Positions 1 through 8,190 of a stretch of DNA of 64,000 nt are shown piece by piece. The notes under the pieces were generated by a model. It had not been told where the DNA came from. It made no database searches and worked only from the letters and a program-made list of their open reading frames with translations. Where the stretch lies: assembly GCA_963722815.1 (NCBI GenBank), contig CAVROM010000004.1:248001-312000 (forward strand). Reading direction: 5' to 3'. Source of the DNA: DASQFQ01 sp963722815. Its GTDB lineage: Bacteria; Actinomycetota; Thermoleophilia; Solirubrobacterales; Solirubrobacteraceae. Every line of letters begins with the position of its first letter. Positions within the stretch are counted from its first letter, which is position 1. Both the position numbers and the translations under genes were made by a program.

Positions 1-199
1 CGCCCCGCGCGCGTGCTCGGCGTCGTGCTCGGGCCACAGCAGCTCGGCCAGCACGTCGCGCGGCCGCGGGCCGGTCGGCGAGCGCCAGGACCGCCAGCAG
101 CGCGACCGCCTTGCGGGTGTCGAACGCCACGGCCGCGCCGTCCCGCTCGACCCGCGGGGGACCCAGCAGCATTACGTCGACCGGCGCCACCGCGCGCAC
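1..199 (-). CDS. SARP/BTAD-type transcriptional regulator, N-terminal fragment
   Basis: The reverse strand encodes a protein with MLLGPPRVERDG, then FDTRKAVALLAVLALADRPAA and ELLWPEHDAEHA, the hallmark start of SARP-type winged-helix activators that precede a BTAD domain. The gene leaves the window at base 1. GTG codons at 199 and 190 and an ATG at 172 are all in frame; the family usually begins a few residues before the LLGPP motif, so 199 or 190 is preferred. One inserted base near 60-66 shifts the frame before the LLWPE motif. It diverges from the SRPBCC gene at 243. The target is unknown. Confidence 0.7.
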   Translation of the reverse strand, partial: MRAVAPVDVMLLGPPRVERDGAAVAFDTRKAVALLAVLALADRPAAARRAGRAAVARARRRARARG

Positions 200-242
200 C
201 GTAACGATTTCTGGACGTGCCAGGGCGAAGCTCCGCCCTGCG

Positions 243-680
243 ATGACGCTCTTCGAACACACCGAGCAGATCCACCGCCCGGTCGAGGAGGTCTTCGCGT
301 TCCTGGCAGACCCGACCAACCTCCCCCGCTGGCAGATGAGCCTGATCGCCGTGCGCCCCCACCGTCGCGGCCCGCTCCGTCCCGGGGTCGAGGTGACCGA
401 AACCCGGCGCTTCCTCGGCCGGACCATGGAGACGACATGGGTCTGCACGGAGCACCGCCCCAGCCGCCGCTCGGTGATCGAGAGCGACGAGGGCCTGGTG
501 CCGTTCCGCGGCATCTGGGACCTGGAGGCGGACGGCGGGGCTACTCGGTTCACCTGGACACTGGAGACCGGTGGCCTCGCCGCCCGCCTTGCGAACGCGG
601 TCGCCGCCCGCGTCGCGCGGCAGGAGCTGGCCGAAGACGCCTTGCGCCTGAAGCGGTTGCTCGAACAGAATCCAGCATGA
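243..680 (+). CDS. SRPBCC (START-like) family protein
   Basis: A 145-residue protein starting MTLFEHTEQIHRPVEEVFAF with the pattern of polyketide-cyclase/START-like lipid-binding folds: an amphipathic first strand, the EVFAFLADPTNLPRWQ helix and a long C-terminal helix. No catalytic residues are defined for this class, so the ligand is unknown. The ATG at 243 is chosen because upstream codons would run into the divergent regulator's promoter region. The stop overlaps the start of the membrane sensor-like gene at 677 as ATGA, so the two are probably translationally coupled. Confidence 0.75.
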   Translation: MTLFEHTEQIHRPVEEVFAFLADPTNLPRWQMSLIAVRPHRRGPLRPGVEVTETRRFLGRTMETTWVCTEHRPSRRSVIESDEGLVPFRGIWDLEADGGATRFTWTLETGGLAARLANAVAARVARQELAEDALRLKRLLEQNPA

Positions 681-1832
681 CCGCGAGGCGGCCTCGCCGC
701 ATGACGTGGATCGCCCCGGCGCTGGCCCTCGTGCTCGTGATCGCGCATCAGATCGCGTACGGCAGCGCCGACGCCGCCGAGTGGACGTTCGGCATCGGCT
801 TCGTGGTCTACGCCGCGGTCGGCGGGCTGATCGCCGACCGCTATCCGCGCAACCCCGTCGGCTGGCTGTTCTGCGCCGTCGGCGTCGTCTTCGCGGCCGG
901 CGACTTCGTCGCCGACTACGCCGATCACGCGGGCAACCCCGGCGCGACCCCGCTGGCCGTCTTCAACAACGCGACCGGTCCGAGCAGCCTCGTCATCCTG
1001 GTGCTGGCGGTGATGCTGTTCCCGACCGGCCGTTTCCTGAGCGCCGGCTGGCGCGGCGCCGGCGTCTTCGTGATCGCTGCGAACGTCGCCCTCTGGCTCG
1101 TGCTCGCGCTCGAGCCCGGCAGGCTGAGCGCGAACCCCGGCGTCGTGAACCCGCTCGGGATCGACGCCGCCGCGGGGCTGCTGCACGCACTCGCCGACGC
1201 CGGCGGGCTCGTGATCGCCGCCACGGTGCTGATTGCGATCGCCGCCGTGGTCGCGCGCTTCCGCGCCGCGCGCGGGATCGAGCGCCAGCAGCTCAAGTGG
1301 CTCGCGCTGCTGGCCGTGCTGGCCGTCGCCGTGCTCGCGCTCCTGCTGGTCGATCGCCCAGTTCGCGAACCTCGACACCGGCACGGCCAGGTCGCGGCGG
1401 GCGTCGTGCTCGGCCTGCTCAGCGCGGCCCCGCCCTCGCCGCCGCGGTGGCGATCCTCCGCTATCGCCTCTACGACGTCGACGTCGTCATCAACCGAGCG
1501 CTCGTCTACGGCGTGCTCACGGCGCTGCTGGGCGCCACGTACCTCGGGCTCGTGCTGCTGATCGGGCTGGCGGTGGGGAAGTCCGGCTTCGCGGTCGCCG
1601 CGTCCACGCTGGCGGTCGCCGCGCTGTTCCGGCCTGCGCGCGCCCGCGTCAGGCGGCGGTCGACCGCCGCTTCTACCGCCGCCGCTACGACGCGGCGCAA
1701 GCACTGGCCGGCTTCGGCGCGCGGCTGCGCGACCAGGTCGAGCTCGACGCGCTGAGCCGCGAGTTGCGCGGCGTCGTGGACGAGTGCCTGCAGCCGGCGC
1801 ACGTCTCGCTCTGGCTGCGCGCCGCGCGCTGA
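677..1832 (+). CDS. Membrane sensor-like protein P1 (family of eight)
   Basis: First member of a family with seven further copies at 7023-15713. Recognisable blocks in order: N-terminal membrane spans, RYPRNPVGWLFCAVG, a span ending in the LFPTGRF block, VNPLGID, RGIERQQLKWLA, the ILRYRLYDVDVVINRALVYG block, two more spans, then a cytoplasmic tail DRRFYRRRYDAAQALAGF and CLQPAHVSLWLR. The tail is where a GAF, kinase or phosphatase domain normally follows in multi-domain sensors, but the gene stops there. At least three frameshifts lie between about 1365 and 1660. The start ATG overlaps the SRPBCC stop. It is separated from the main array by about 5 kb of sugar-acid genes. Role as a receptor is inferred. 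Confidence 0.7.
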
Positions 1833-1866
1833 GCCGCTCAAGAGAATTTCGCGCCGGAGGCCGAGT

Positions 1867-1901
1867 AAACCGGTTGCGGCGCGGGAATGAGAGCGTTAAC
1901 A
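1867..1901 (+). promoter_or_regulatory. Two LacI-type operator candidates upstream of the mannitol dehydrogenase-family gene
   Basis: Bases 1867-1875 read AAACCGGTT (core AACCGGTT palindrome at 1868-1875), and 1888-1901 read TGAGAGCGTTAACA, a 14-base CG-centred dyad of LacI-family type. The first matches the perfect AAACCGGTTT palindrome next to the lacI-type gene at 5910. The 210-base gap 1833-2042 otherwise holds only a possible short ORF (1901-2029, 42 residues, unrecognised). Binding by that LacI protein is inferred. Confidence 0.5.
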
Positions 1902-2042
1902 TGGGCGAACGTTGGGAGGCGTTCAAACTGCTTGCAGTGGCAGCCAACGGCGACGGGCGCGAAGGGCCGGCTGCGCAGGGCGACCGCATCGTGACGGCCC
2001 CCAAGACGGCCAAGGACGAAAGACGTTGACGACGGTCGGTTC

Positions 2043-3515
2043 GTGACCGCCGGCGGGCTGCCGCGACTGCAGCCATCGACGCTGCGCCGCCTCGGCGGCG
2101 CCGCGCGCCCGTCGCTCGCCGAGCGGCCGGCCGTCGGCATCGTCCACCTCGGCATCGGCGCGTTCCACCGCGCCCACCAGGCCGTCTACACCGCCGACGC
2201 GGTCGAGCGCGCCGGCGGCGACTGGGGCATCCTCGGCGTCGCGCAGCGGCGGCCGGCGGCGGTCGACGCGCTCGGCCCGCAGGACGGGCTGTTCAGCGTG
2301 CTCGAGCGCGGGCCGGAGGAGGACGCGGTGACGGTCATCTCGGCCGTCCGCGACGTGCTGCTCGCCCCGCGCGAGCCGGACCGCCTGAGCGAGGCGATCG
2401 CCGACCCGGGCGTCCACGTGGTGACGCTGACCGTGACCGAGAAGGCCTACCCGCGCGACCGCGCCACCGGCGGGCTGCGACTCGACGACCTCGAGGTCGC
2501 CTCCGACCTCGCGGGCGGAGCGCCGCGCACCGCGATCGGGCAGCTCGCGCGCGGCATCGCGCTGCGCGCGCAGCGCGAAGAGGCGGGGCCGCTGACGCTC
2601 CTCTCCTGCGACAACCTCCCGCGCAACGGCGTCGTGCTGCGCCGGCTCGTGCACGACTTCTGCGCGCGCATGAACGGCGGCGCCCGCACGCTGGAGTGGC
2701 TCGAGCGCAACGCGCGCTTCCCGAGCACGATGGTCGACCGCGTCGTGCCCGCCACCACGCCCGGCGACCGCGAGGAGGTCGCGCGCCGGCTCGGCCTGGA
2801 GGACCGTGGAGCGGTCGTCGCCGAGCCGTTCCGCCAATGGGTGATCGAGGACTCCTTCGCCGGCCCGCGCCCGGCCTGGGAGCAGGCCGGCGCGCTGATC
2901 GTGCCCGACGCCGGCGCGCACGAGGCGGTCAAGCTGCGGCTGCTCAACGGCACCCACTCGATGCTCGCCTACGTCGGCGGGCTGGCCGGCGCGCGCACCG
3001 TCGCCGGCGCGTGGGGCGACCCGTCGGTGGCCGCCGTCGGCGCGCTGCTCGGCGACGAGGACCTCGAGCCGACGCTCCCCAAGGCGCCGGGCATCGACAT
3101 CGCGGCCTACCGCGCCGAGCTCGGGCAGCGCTGGATCAACCCGCGGATCGCCCACCGCCTGGAGCAGATCGGCGCCGACGGCTCGCAGAAGCTGCCGGCG
3201 CGCTTCGCCGAGCCCGCGCGCCGGCGGCTCGCCGACGGCGCGCCGCCGCGCTGGGTCGCGCTGGTGATGGCCGCGTGGGCGCGCCACCTGGGCGCGTCCG
3301 GGAACGGGCTCGCGGTCCGCGACCCCGGCGCCGAGCCGGTGCAGCGCGCGCTCGCCGCCGCGCACGGCCATCGAGACGAGGCGGCGGCGGTGCTGGCGGT
3401 GCTGGGGGAGGACGTCGCCGGCTCCGAGCCGATGGCCGACCTCGTGGTCGACTGGCTGGGGCGCATCGACGCCGACGGCATCGCGGGCGCGCTCAAGGAG
3501 GCCGTGCGCGGCTGA
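2043..3515 (+). CDS. Mannitol dehydrogenase-family oxidoreductase, possibly fructuronate reductase
   Basis: A 490-residue NAD-dependent polyol/sugar-acid dehydrogenase of normal family length. The N-terminal dinucleotide-binding strand-loop is IVHLGIGAFHRAHQAVYT. The family catalytic signature K-x4-N-x2-H is present as KLRLLNGTHSM near residues 300-310. Members oxidise mannitol, arabinitol, tagaturonate or mannonate. Linkage through a shared LacI-type site to KDG kinase and KDPG aldolase favours fructuronate reductase (UxuB) activity making mannonate, but uxuA and uxaC are not in the window. Start is GTG 2043, since no ATG lies near the conserved N-terminus. The reading frame is intact. Confidence 0.85.
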   Translation: MTAGGLPRLQPSTLRRLGGAARPSLAERPAVGIVHLGIGAFHRAHQAVYTADAVERAGGDWGILGVAQRRPAAVDALGPQDGLFSVLERGPEEDAVTVISAVRDVLLAPREPDRLSEAIADPGVHVVTLTVTEKAYPRDRATGGLRLDDLEVASDLAGGAPRTAIGQLARGIALRAQREEAGPLTLLSCDNLPRNGVVLRRLVHDFCARMNGGARTLEWLERNARFPSTMVDRVVPATTPGDREEVARRLGLEDRGAVVAEPFRQWVIEDSFAGPRPAWEQAGALIVPDAGAHEAVKLRLLNGTHSMLAYVGGLAGARTVAGAWGDPSVAAVGALLGDEDLEPTLPKAPGIDIAAYRAELGQRWINPRIAHRLEQIGADGSQKLPARFAEPARRRLADGAPPRWVALVMAAWARHLGASGNGLAVRDPGAEPVQRALAAAHGHRDEAAAVLAVLGEDVAGSEPMADLVVDWLGRIDADGIAGALKEAVRG

Positions 3516-3516
3516 C

Positions 3517-3545
3517 TTGACAGACCATAACAAATCAGTTATAAA
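3517..3545 (+). promoter_or_regulatory. Consensus sigma-70 type promoter of the first arsR gene
   Basis: TTGACA at 3517-3522 and TATAAA at 3540-3545 are separated by exactly 17 bases, starting two bases after the previous stop codon. The expected transcript start (about 3552) is only about 5 bases before the ATG at 3557, so the mRNA would be nearly leaderless. The AT-rich stretch stands out sharply in this GC-rich window. Confidence 0.8.
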
Positions 3546-3558
3546 ACGATCTTGTTAT
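3527..3558 (+). promoter_or_regulatory. ArsR-type operator overlapping the promoter and start codon
   Basis: ATAACAA at 3527-3533 is the exact inverted complement of TTGTTAT at 3552-3558, and ATAAC at 3527-3531 is also inverted against GTTAT at 3538-3542. These nested dyads cover the spacer, the -10 box and the ATG, as expected for an autoregulated ArsR-family repressor. The assignment is from position and symmetry only. Confidence 0.6.
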
Positions 3559-3922
3559 GGCAGACAAGCAGCTCGACGAAGTCTTCGGCGCGCTCGCCGA
3601 TCCGACCCGCCGCGCGATCCTCGCGCGGCTCAAGGGCGGAGAGGCGAGCGTGGCCGAGCTCGCCGCGCCGTTCGCGATGTCCCAGCCCGCCGTCTCGCGG
3701 CACCTCAAGGTGCTCGAGCAGGCGGGGCTGATCTCGCGCAGCCGCAAGGCGACCGTCCGGCTCAGCCACCTCCGGGCCGAGCCGCTGCGCAACGCGACCC
3801 AGTGGCTGGCGGGCTACCGCGAGTTCTGGGCCGAGAGCTTCGACCGGCTCGACGAGCTGCTGGCCACTCTGCAGGACGACCCGAAAGGAGCCCACCATGG
3901 GCGAGACAACGATGATCGCTGA
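3557..3922 (+). CDS. ArsR-family winged-helix repressor
   Basis: A 121-residue protein with the ArsR winged-helix core: DPTRRAILARLKGGEASVAEL, then the recognition helix MSQPAVSRHLKVLEQAGLI and a basic wing RSRKATVRLSHL. It lacks the ELCVCDL-type metal-binding Cys motif, so it is probably not a metal sensor. It overlaps the next gene (SRPBCC) by 26 bases; ArsR-SRPBCC/AHSA1 gene pairs are common. A near-consensus promoter and inverted repeats cover its start, so autoregulation is likely. A second pair of the same kind lies at 35826-36649. Confidence 0.88.
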   Translation: MADKQLDEVFGALADPTRRAILARLKGGEASVAELAAPFAMSQPAVSRHLKVLEQAGLISRSRKATVRLSHLRAEPLRNATQWLAGYREFWAESFDRLDELLATLQDDPKGAHHGRDNDDR

Positions 3923-4379
3923 GCCAGGAGTCCCGCAGGTCGTGATGACCCGCGAGTTCCGCGCGTCGCCGGACGTGCTGTTCCGCGCCTACACGGAGCC
4001 GGAGCTGATCTCGCAGTGGTGGGGACCGCGCCGGTTCACGACGAACGTCGACCGCTTCGATCTCCGGCACGGCGGCGAGTGGCGCTTCCTCAACGGCGAC
4101 GACGAGGGCAACGAGTACGGCTTCCACGGGCTCTTCCACGGCACCCCGACGGTCCACGACGGCGTCGTGCAGACGTGGGAGTTCGAGGGCGCGCCCGGCC
4201 ACGTCCACCTCGAGACGGCGACGTTCGAGGAGCACGACGGCGGCACCCGGCTGATCCTTACCGCCTCCTACCCGTCGGTGGAGTCGCGCGACGCGGCGTT
4301 CAGCGAGGGCATGGAGAGCGGGGCGCGCGAGACGCTCGATCGCCTCGACGAGCTGGTCGGCACGCTCCAGCCCGCCTAG
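3897..4379 (+). CDS. SRPBCC / AHSA1-like protein partnered with ArsR
   Basis: A 160-residue protein of the AHSA1-like SRPBCC group: TREFRASPDVLFRAYTEPE, then QWWGPRRFTTNVDRFDLRHGGEWRF, ending with a long helix ESGARETLDRLDELVGTL. The fold binds hydrophobic ligands or acts as a co-chaperone-like module; the substrate is unknown. An AAAGGAG ribosome-binding site precedes the ATG at 3897 inside the end of the ArsR frame, so co-expression with the repressor is expected. The reading frame is intact. Confidence 0.82.
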   Translation: MGETTMIAEPGVPQVVMTREFRASPDVLFRAYTEPELISQWWGPRRFTTNVDRFDLRHGGEWRFLNGDDEGNEYGFHGLFHGTPTVHDGVVQTWEFEGAPGHVHLETATFEEHDGGTRLILTASYPSVESRDAAFSEGMESGARETLDRLDELVGTLQPA

Positions 4380-5297
4380 TCATCGCGCCGGCACCGGCGG
4401 GGCGGGCATCGCCTCGCCGGGGACGATCGCGCCGCGGTGGCCCAGGACGGCCGCCGCGAGGCGGTTGCCTTCGGCCGCGGCGGCGGCGGGCGCCAGGCCC
4501 GCCATGCGCGCGTGGAGGTAGCCGGCGTCGAACGCGTCGCCGGCGCCGGTCGTGTCGACCACCGCGACGCCGCGCTCGGCGGGTACGTGCTCGCCGCCCG
4601 CCAGCGCGCCGTCGGCGCCGAGCTTCACCACGACCTCCTCGACGCCGCGCGCCTCCAGCCGCCGCACCGTGGCCTCAGCGCTGCGGTCGCCGTGCAGCGC
4701 CCGCTCGTCCTCGAGCGTCGGCAGCGCGAGCGCGCTGCGGGCGAGCACCGCGTCCATGCGCGCCGCCGCGGTGGGGGCGTCGGGCCAGCCGGCCGGGCGG
4801 TAGTTGGAGTCGAAGGCGACACGCGTTCCCTCGGCGCGCAGCGCGTCGAGCAGCTCGAGCAGCCGGGCGTGGGCGCCCTCCGACAGCAGCGAGAGCGAGA
4901 TGCCGCTGAGCAGCAGCCACTCCGTGCCCGCCAGGCCCGCGAGCACGCGCGCGGCGTGCTCGTCGTCGGCCAGCAGCTCGCGCGCGGGCGAGGCCGAGCG
5001 CCAGTAGGTGAACGACCGCTCGCCGTCGGCGTCGGTGCGGATCAGGTAGAGGCCGGGGGCGTAGCCGGGCAGCTGGTCGGTCAGGCTGGTGTCCAGCCCC
5101 TCGGCGCGCCACGCCGCGAGCATCGCCTCGCTGAGGTGGTCGTCGCCGAGGCGGGAGACGAACGCGACCTCGGCGCCCCAGCGGGCGAGCGAGACCGCGA
5201 CGTTGTACACGTCGCCCGCGTAGCCGAGCGTGAGCGTCCGGTCATCGACGTGGCTGAGCTCGATCATGCACTCGCCCAACACGGCGACGCGCGTCAT
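4380..5297 (-). CDS. kdgK: 2-keto-3-deoxygluconate kinase (PfkB family)
   Basis: A 305-residue ribokinase/PfkB-family sugar kinase. MTRVAVLGECMIELS starts the substrate domain; the C-terminal ATP and anion-hole signature DTTGAGDAFDAGYLHARMAG contains the catalytic Asp. It phosphorylates 2-keto-3-deoxygluconate to KDPG, an assignment supported by the adjoining KDPG aldolase rather than by substrate-specific residues alone. The start ATG (5297) overlaps the aldolase stop as ATGA, making eda-kdgK one translationally coupled operon. Adjacent sugar kinases such as fructokinase cannot be excluded on sequence only. The reading frame is intact. Confidence 0.82.
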   Translation of the reverse strand: MTRVAVLGECMIELSHVDDRTLTLGYAGDVYNVAVSLARWGAEVAFVSRLGDDHLSEAMLAAWRAEGLDTSLTDQLPGYAPGLYLIRTDADGERSFTYWRSASPARELLADDEHAARVLAGLAGTEWLLLSGISLSLLSEGAHARLLELLDALRAEGTRVAFDSNYRPAGWPDAPTAAARMDAVLARSALALPTLEDERALHGDRSAEATVRRLEARGVEEVVVKLGADGALAGGEHVPAERGVAVVDTTGAGDAFDAGYLHARMAGLAPAAAAAEGNRLAAAVLGHRGAIVPGEAMPAPPVPAR

Positions 5298-5901
5298 GCC
5301 GTCACCGCTCCGCGCAGCGCCGCGAGCCGCTCGGCGCTCTCCGGCCCCGGCGCCAGCTCGCTGCCGATGCCGACCGCGTAGGCGCCCGCCTCCAGCCACG
5401 CGCCGACGTCGTCGAGGGCGATCCCGCCGGTCGGGATCACGCGCGCGCCGGGCGCGACGGCGAGCACGGAGCGCAGGTAGCGCGGCCCGGCCGCGTGGGC
5501 CGGGAAGAGCTTGGCGATCCCGCCGTCGGCGGCCGCGAGCAGCTCAGCCGGCGTGTAGCCGCCGCCCACCATCAGCACGCGTCGCTCGGCGGCCACCTGC
5601 GCGACCGCGGGAGCGGCACCGGGCTGACGAGGAAGCGGGCGCCGGCCTCGCAGGCGGCGCGGGCGTCCTCGGCGGTGCGCAGCGTGCCCACCCCGACCAC
5701 GGCGCTGCCCGCGAGCTCGCGCAGCGCGTCGAGCCAGCCGGGGATCGTCGCGGTGAGCTCGAGGGCGGGCAGCCGCTGCTCGAGCGCCCAGGCCGCGACC
5801 GCGAGCGCCTCGTCGGCGGTCGAGGTCCGGATGACGGGCACGACGACCGAGCGCCGGATCGCCTGCTCGACCTCGGCAAAACCGGTTTCCTGCGGCATCA
5901 T
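5294..5901 (-). CDS. eda: 2-dehydro-3-deoxy-phosphogluconate (KDPG) aldolase
   Basis: Class I aldolase cleaving KDPG to pyruvate and glyceraldehyde-3-phosphate, about 200 residues. Blocks: VVVPVIRTSTADEALAVA, the catalytic Glu strand LPALELTATIPG, VGVGTLRT, and the Schiff-base Lys region GGIAKLFPAHAAGP. A frameshift near 5610, after FLVSPVP, joins two frames; the protein is otherwise complete, so this is probably a sequence error. The start is ATG 5901 or 5898. It is divergent from the lacI-type gene with only 8 bases between the two start codons, and a perfect LacI-type palindrome lies over its first codons. Confidence 0.8.
5878..5889 (+). promoter_or_regulatory. LacI-type operator between eda and its regulator
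   Basis: AAACCGGTTT at 5879-5888 is a perfect 10-base palindrome embedded in AAAACCGGTTTC. It lies about 12 bases downstream of the aldolase start and in the -10/-35 region expected for the divergent LacI gene, so it could repress both. The same AACCGGTT core occurs at 1868-1875 ahead of the mannitol dehydrogenase-family gene. Confidence 0.65.
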
Positions 5902-5909
5902 TTCCCAGT

Positions 5910-6949
5910 ATGCCCGACTCCCAGGCGGCCCAACCGCGCGGTCCCCGCGCCCGCCTGGAGGACGTGGCGCGGGCGGCGGGGGTGTCGAAGTCGACGGTCT
6001 CGCGCGTGCTCAGCGATGACGCCACGCTCTCCGTCCGCGCCGAGACCCGCGAGCGGGTGCGCGCGCTGGCCCAGGAGCTCGGCTACCGGCCCCATCCGGT
6101 CGCCCGCGCGCTCGCCACCCCGGCGACCGGCGCGCTCGCGCTGCTCGTCCCGGCGCTCTCCAATCCCGCCTACGTCGAGATCATCCGCGGCGCCTACCGC
6201 CGCGCGCGCGAGCGCGGCTACGTGCTGCTGTGCGCGGAGGACTTCGAGGACCAGGAGGCGGATGAGGCGTTCACGGAGCTGGTCGACGGCGGCCGCGTCG
6301 ACGGCCTGCTGATCGCCTCCGCGCGGCCGGAGAACCGGCTGCTGGCCGCGCTCGAGCGCCACCGGGTGCCGCACGTGTTCGTCAACCGCTCCGTCCCCGG
6401 CGCGCGCGCCAACGTGACGCTCGACGTCGAGCGCGGGCGAGCCGCGTCGCCTACGAGCACCTCGCCGGCCTCGGCCACACCGCGATCGGCCACGTCGCCG
6501 GCCCGCGCGACGTGCAGTCCGCGCGCGGACGCGAGGAGGCGTTCCTGGCCGCCGCTGGAGAGCACGGGCACGGGGAGCCGCCGGTGGCGCACGGCGCGTT
6601 CACGCCATCCGGCGGCGCCACAGCGGGCGAGCAACTGCTGGCGCAGCATCCGCGGCTGACCGCGGTGTTCACGAGCTCGCTCGCCCAGGCCATCGGGCTG
6701 CTGCACGCCGCCCGCACGCTGGGCCGCGCCGTGCCGGCCGACCTGTCGGTGATCGCCTACGACGAGCTGCCGGTGGCCGCCTACCTGTCGCCGCCGGTGA
6801 CCACGGTGGCGATGCCGCTCGGCGAGCTCGGCGCGGCGGCGGTCGACGTGCTGGCGGAGCTGCTGGCGGGCGGCTCGCCGGCGTCACAGGTGCTGGGCTC
6901 CGCGCCGGAGCTCGTCGAGCGCGCGTCGACCGCTCCGCCGCCGCCGTAA
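5910..6949 (+). CDS. LacI/GalR-family transcriptional regulator
   Basis: A LacI-family repressor of about 345 residues. The N-terminal HTH reads LEDVARAAGVSKSTVSRVLSD with the hinge helix region PHPVARALAT, followed by a periplasmic-binding-like sugar domain (ALALLVPALSNPAYVEII through VFVNRSVPGA and the C-terminal VIAYDELPVAAYLSPPVTTV). One frameshift near 6435 splits the two halves of the effector domain. By position it should control eda-kdgK and itself, and probably the mannitol dehydrogenase-family gene through the shared palindrome. The effector is unknown; KDG or KDPG are reasonable guesses. Confidence 0.85.
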
Positions 6950-7022
6950 CGATTCCCAGACGGGCAGCGAGGACGCTGCAGCCCTTGCGGCCGTTCCACC
7001 TGTCCGAAGAGAATCGCAAGCG

Positions 7023-8190
7023 ATGAGCGTGAGCAGCACGCGGTCGAGGGTCGCGGCGTGGAGCGCGCTCGCCGCGTACGTGGCGATCACCGGACTCGCG
7101 GTCGAGCTGGTCGTGGTGCAGGGCGCGAGCGCCGACTCGCTGGGCGCGCTGGGGTTCGCCGCCTTCGCGGCCGTCGGGGTGCTGATCGCGCTGCGCCGGC
7201 CGCGCAACACGGTCGGGTGGCTGCTGCTCGCGATCGCGATCCTGTTCGCGGCGGTCAACGCGGGCGAGGGCTGGGTCGAGGTCGGCAACCCGGGCCGTGT
7301 GGCAGTCGCGTACCCGACGAGCTGGGGCACCAACGTGTGGTTCACGCTCGGGATCATCGTGCTCCCGCTGGTGTTCCCGGACGGCCGGCTGCTGTCGCGG
7401 CGCTGGCGCCTGGTGCTGTGGCTCGCCGTTGCCGACCTCGTCCTCGGGACCGCGAGCGCGATGCTCAAGCCAGGGCCGCTCGAGCTGCAGCAGTCGTCGG
7501 GGATCGACAACCCGTTCGGCATCGAAGGAGGGCTGCCGGAGGCGCTGCGGGTCGCCGAGGTCCCCGTCGGTGCGGCGGCGCTGCTCCTCGCCGGGGCGTC
7601 GGTGGTCTGCGCTTCCGCCGCTCGCAGGCCTCGAGCGGCAGCAGCTCAAGTGGTTCGCGCTCGTCGGCGTGCTCACCGCGGCCTGTCTGGCCGTGGCGAT
7701 CTTCTTCGACACGCTGCTCCAGGTCGACGGCACGACACGATCGCGGTCCGGCTGGCTCACGGGGCTCGCGCTCCTGGGCATCGGGCTGCCGCTGGCGACG
7801 GGCTTCGCGATCTTCCGCCACCGGCTCTACGACGTCGACGTGGTGATCCGGCGCACGCTGGTCTACGGCGCGCTCACCGCCACGCTCGGCTCGCTCTACT
7901 TCGGGCTGGTGCTGCTGATCGGGCTCGCGGTCGGGACGGTCGAACCTCGCGATCGCGATCTCGACGCTCGCGGTCGCCGCGCTGGCCCGCCCGGTTCGCG
8001 CGCGCATCCAGGCGGGCGTCGACCAGCGCTTCTACCGCCGCCGCTACGACGCCGGGCGGACGCTCGAGGCGTTCAGCGCGCGCTGCGCGACGAGCTCGAC
8101 CTCGAGACGCTCGCCGCCGACCTGCGCGGGGTCGTGCGCGACACGGTCCAGCCCGCCCACGTCTCCGTCTGGCTGAGGAGCCCGCGATGA
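7023..8190 (+). CDS. Membrane sensor-like protein P2, first gene of the array operon
   Basis: Family member with membrane spans from residue 10 on, ALRRPRNTVGWLLLAIAI, a span ending in VFPDGRLLSRRWR, DNPFGIEGG, LERQQLKWFALVG, then RHRLYDVDVVIRRTLVYGAL, two spans and the tail RFYRRRYDAGRTLEAF ... VQPAHVSVWLRSPR. The protein ends at the tail with no transmitter domain. Frameshifts near 7612, 7938 and 8083 must be repaired to join these blocks. The stop overlaps the P3 start (ATGA, 8187-8190). A receptor or scaffold role is inferred from topology and neighbours. Confidence 0.72.

Noticed and set aside
1901..2029. 42-codon ORF between P1 and the dehydrogenase gene
   Set aside because: It starts inside a likely operator, has no ribosome-binding site and no recognisable sequence; kept only as a remark.
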